Shown: piece by piece, positions 7,218 to 8,584 of the stretch
How positions within the stretch are numbered: position 1 is the stretch's first letter
Layout: the number at the start of each line of letters is the position of its first letter
DNA from: an uncultured Oscillospiraceae bacterium
GTDB taxonomy: Bacteria > Bacillota > Clostridia > Oscillospirales > Oscillospiraceae
Length of the DNA: 8,584 nucleotides
Assembly: GCA_944385455.1 (NCBI GenBank)
Contig: CALWXI010000217.1
Location: 1 to 8,584 of the forward strand
Direction: 5' to 3'
Notes under the pieces: model-generated
What the model saw: only the letters and a program-made list of their open reading frames with translations
What the model was told of the DNA's origin: nothing
Database searches by the model: none
Made by a program: the position numbers and the translations under genes

Positions 7218-7269
7218 CCGGCGGCAGCTGGCCGCCGGCGGAATGAAAGGGGGGACATCGTCCCCCCTT
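7218..7269 (-). promoter_or_regulatory. Two hairpins in the glgD-glgA intercistronic gap
   Basis: The 83-nt gap (7193-7275) holds a perfect 10-bp stem (7247-7256 with 7260-7269, 3-nt loop, G6/C6 core) right after glgD. An 8-bp GC-only stem (7218-7225 with 7231-7238, 5-nt loop) ends 12 nt before the glgA ribosome binding site. On the transcribed strand the first is followed only by TTTC, so it is at best a weak or partial terminator. Possible roles are mRNA processing, 3' protection of glgCD mRNA, or partial attenuation that lowers glgA-glgP relative to glgC-glgD. No internal promoter was recognised here. Confidence 0.55.
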
Positions 7270-7275
7270 CCAGAC

Positions 7276-8388
7276 TTACACTTTGCTGCCCTTGGCCAGC
7301 ACGATGGGGTAGGTGGCATGGCCCATGAGGGTCCGCCCCGCCATAATCTCCACATTCTTGTCCGCGATGATATAGGACAGGCGGGCATCCTTGCGCACCA
7401 CCGTCTCCTTGAACAGGACGCAGTTGTGGATCTCGGCGCCGGCTTCCACCACGACGCCGGGGAAGAGGATGGAATTCTCCACCGTTCCTTCAATACGGCA
7501 GCCCTCGGCCACCAGGGAGTTGACGCAGCGGCCCTCGGAGCCCACATAGGTGGAGGTCTTGTCGGCGCCCTTGGCCCGGATGGGACGCGCCGGCGTGAAC
7601 AGCTCCGCCCGGATAGCGGGGTCCAGCAGCTGCATGCTGCGGTCATAGTACTCCTGCACGGAGCGGATCTGCGCGGCGAAGCCCTTCCAGATGTAGCTGC
7701 GCAGATTCAGCTCGTTCTTCTTGGCCCGCAGCACATCCCGGCGCCAGCTGTACTCGTCCTTGGCAGAGCACTCGTCCACCAGCTCCTTGAGCAGCTCCGT
7801 AGACAGGATGTACACCTCCAGGCCCCGGTAGCCCCGGGGATGGTGGAGGTTGTAAAGGACCTCGGTGACACGGCCGTCATTGTCGATCTCGAAGTAGGAG
7901 CCGTCCTCCGTGGCAAAGCTGTCGTTTCCGCAGACCACCGTGATGTCGGCACCGGACTTGATATGGTTCTCATAGATCTCCGCCACGGGCAGGTTCACCA
8001 CCAGGTCGCCGTCCATCATGGCCACATAGTCCTGACGGATGGTGTCCAGATAGGTGCGGACGCCGGCCAGCGCCTCGATCTTGCCCCGGAAGGGCATAAC
8101 GCCCCAGTCCTGCTGATAGTTGAAGGGAGGCAGCACCCGCAGGCCGCCGCGCTTGCGGCTCAGGTCCCAGGCCTTGCCGGTGCCCAGGTGGTCCAGCATG
8201 CTCTGATACCGGCCGTGGAGCACCACGCCCACGTCGGTGACGCCGGCGTTGACCAGGTTGGACAGGGCGAAATCCACCGCCCGATACCGTCCGCCGAAGG
8301 GAATGGATGCCGCGGAGCGGATCTCCCCCAGCTCCCGCAGGTCGTTGCGCTTTTCATGAGAAAAAATGATTCCGTGCAGTCCGTTCAT
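7276..8388 (-). CDS. glgD: Glucose-1-phosphate adenylyltransferase subunit GlgD
   Basis: This is the second, GlgC-like subunit of ADP-glucose pyrophosphorylase in Bacillota. In studied species it pairs with GlgC and modulates the activity that makes ADP-glucose for GlgA. The 370-aa product has an N-terminal nucleotidyltransferase-like domain (about 1-250; IPFGGRYRAVDFALSN at 29-44, MDGDLVVN at 125-132) and a C-terminal left-handed beta-helix region with hexapeptide-like turns (about 265-350). It lacks the glycine-rich GGxGxRL nucleotide loop expected near the N-terminus, having IIFSHEKRN there instead. It also lacks the EKP lysine motif that binds glucose-1-phosphate in GlgC, having EVLYNLHHP at 176-184. 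This fits a regulatory, catalytically weak subunit. The ATG overlaps the glgC stop as ATGA, with GGAGGT 6 nt upstream, so the two subunits are translationally coupled. Confidence 0.94.
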   Translation of the reverse strand: MNGLHGIIFSHEKRNDLRELGEIRSAASIPFGGRYRAVDFALSNLVNAGVTDVGVVLHGRYQSMLDHLGTGKAWDLSRKRGGLRVLPPFNYQQDWGVMPFRGKIEALAGVRTYLDTIRQDYVAMMDGDLVVNLPVAEIYENHIKSGADITVVCGNDSFATEDGSYFEIDNDGRVTEVLYNLHHPRGYRGLEVYILSTELLKELVDECSAKDEYSWRRDVLRAKKNELNLRSYIWKGFAAQIRSVQEYYDRSMQLLDPAIRAELFTPARPIRAKGADKTSTYVGSEGRCVNSLVAEGCRIEGTVENSILFPGVVVEAGAEIHNCVLFKETVVRKDARLSYIIADKNVEIMAGRTLMGHATYPIVLAKGSKV

Positions 8389-8584
8389 TTGGACACCTCC
8401 TCGCCGTTGCGGTCCAGCATGATGCCGGGGCGCACCTGTCTGCCCGGCTCCACCTCGCAGTGGGGCGCCAGGACCGTCAGCCCCCACGGGGCGGGCGCGG
8501 AGCTCTCCGGCGTGCCGCCCACGCGGCAGCCGGCGCCGATATGGCAGCCCTCGCCCAAAATGGCGTACTCCACCACCGCGCCGT
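8385..8584 (-). CDS. glgC: Glucose-1-phosphate adenylyltransferase GlgC, C-terminal end (5' partial)
   Basis: Only the last 66 codons are inside the window; the frame is open to the right edge. The visible part has hexapeptide turns typical of the GlgC left-handed beta-helix domain (VEYAILGEGCHIGAGCRVGG), then GLTVLAPHCEVEPGRQVRPG and a polar end NGEEVSK. The catalytic domain lies outside. The family call rests on this domain plus the overlap with glgD, which normally follows glgC. GlgC makes ADP-glucose and pyrophosphate from ATP and glucose-1-phosphate, the committed step of bacterial glycogen synthesis. The TGA stop overlaps the glgD ATG by 3 nt. A different beta-helix nucleotidyltransferase is possible from 66 residues alone but unlikely in this position. 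Confidence 0.87.
   Translation of the reverse strand, partial: GAVVEYAILGEGCHIGAGCRVGGTPESSAPAPWGLTVLAPHCEVEPGRQVRPGIMLDRNGEEVSK
8395..8400 (-). promoter_or_regulatory. Ribosome binding site of glgD inside the end of glgC
   Basis: GGAGGT lies 6 nt before the glgD ATG at 8388, within the last codons of glgC. It supports the start at 8388 over the longer open frame reaching 8487, which would overlap the glgC coding sequence and adds residues unlike GlgD. Confidence 0.85.

Noticed and set aside
7193..7258. Longer GlgA start upstream of 7192
   Set aside because: The extra residues would be encoded by the two intercistronic hairpins and the glgA ribosome binding site, and do not match the GlgA N-terminus.

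Overview
The window looks like chromosomal DNA from a G+C-rich member of the Clostridia (Bacillota), probably an Oscillospirales-type gut anaerobe. This is inferred from the separate GlgD subunit, the CUT1-type sugar ATPase, the gene style and strong GGAGG-type ribosome binding sites. The species cannot be named from sequence alone. No mobile element, CRISPR array, tRNA or rRNA was seen.

Layout, left to right: (1) the 3' part of a plus-strand CUT1-type sugar ABC transporter ATPase (MsmX/UgpC/MalK family), cut by the left edge; (2) a near-perfect bidirectional terminator at 1061-1103; (3) a minus-strand minimal DEAD-box RNA helicase of 385 aa with a very good sigma-A promoter; (4) an AT-richer divergent intergenic region (2266-2543) containing a perfect 14-bp palindrome; (5) a small plus-strand XRE-type helix-turn-helix regulator, best started at a GTG codon at 2544; (6) a hairpin-rich convergent junction (2758-2887) with two plus-oriented terminators; (7) a long minus-strand glycogen operon in the order glgC (C-terminal end only, cut by the right edge), glgD, glgA, glgP.

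The four glg genes make and break down glycogen. GlgC with GlgD makes ADP-glucose from glucose-1-phosphate and ATP, GlgA adds the glucose to growing alpha-1,4-glucan, and GlgP phosphorolyses the glucan back to glucose-1-phosphate. The genes are tightly packed: an ATGA stop/start overlap joins glgC and glgD, and 9 nt separate glgA and glgP. The exception is an 83-nt glgD-glgA gap that carries two hairpins. No branching enzyme (GlgB) is visible, and the operon promoter lies beyond the right edge.

The most unusual item is GlgA. After a complete, ordinary synthase of about 479 residues it carries an in-frame tail of about 141 residues: first a purely acidic Glu/Ala/Pro stretch, then a Lys/Ala/Pro-rich stretch with PAAKK repeats resembling histone H1 tails. 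By analogy with PhaF of Pseudomonas, a storage-granule protein with a similar nucleoid-binding tail, it might tether glycogen granules or synthase to the nucleoid or another polyanion. That function is inference only.
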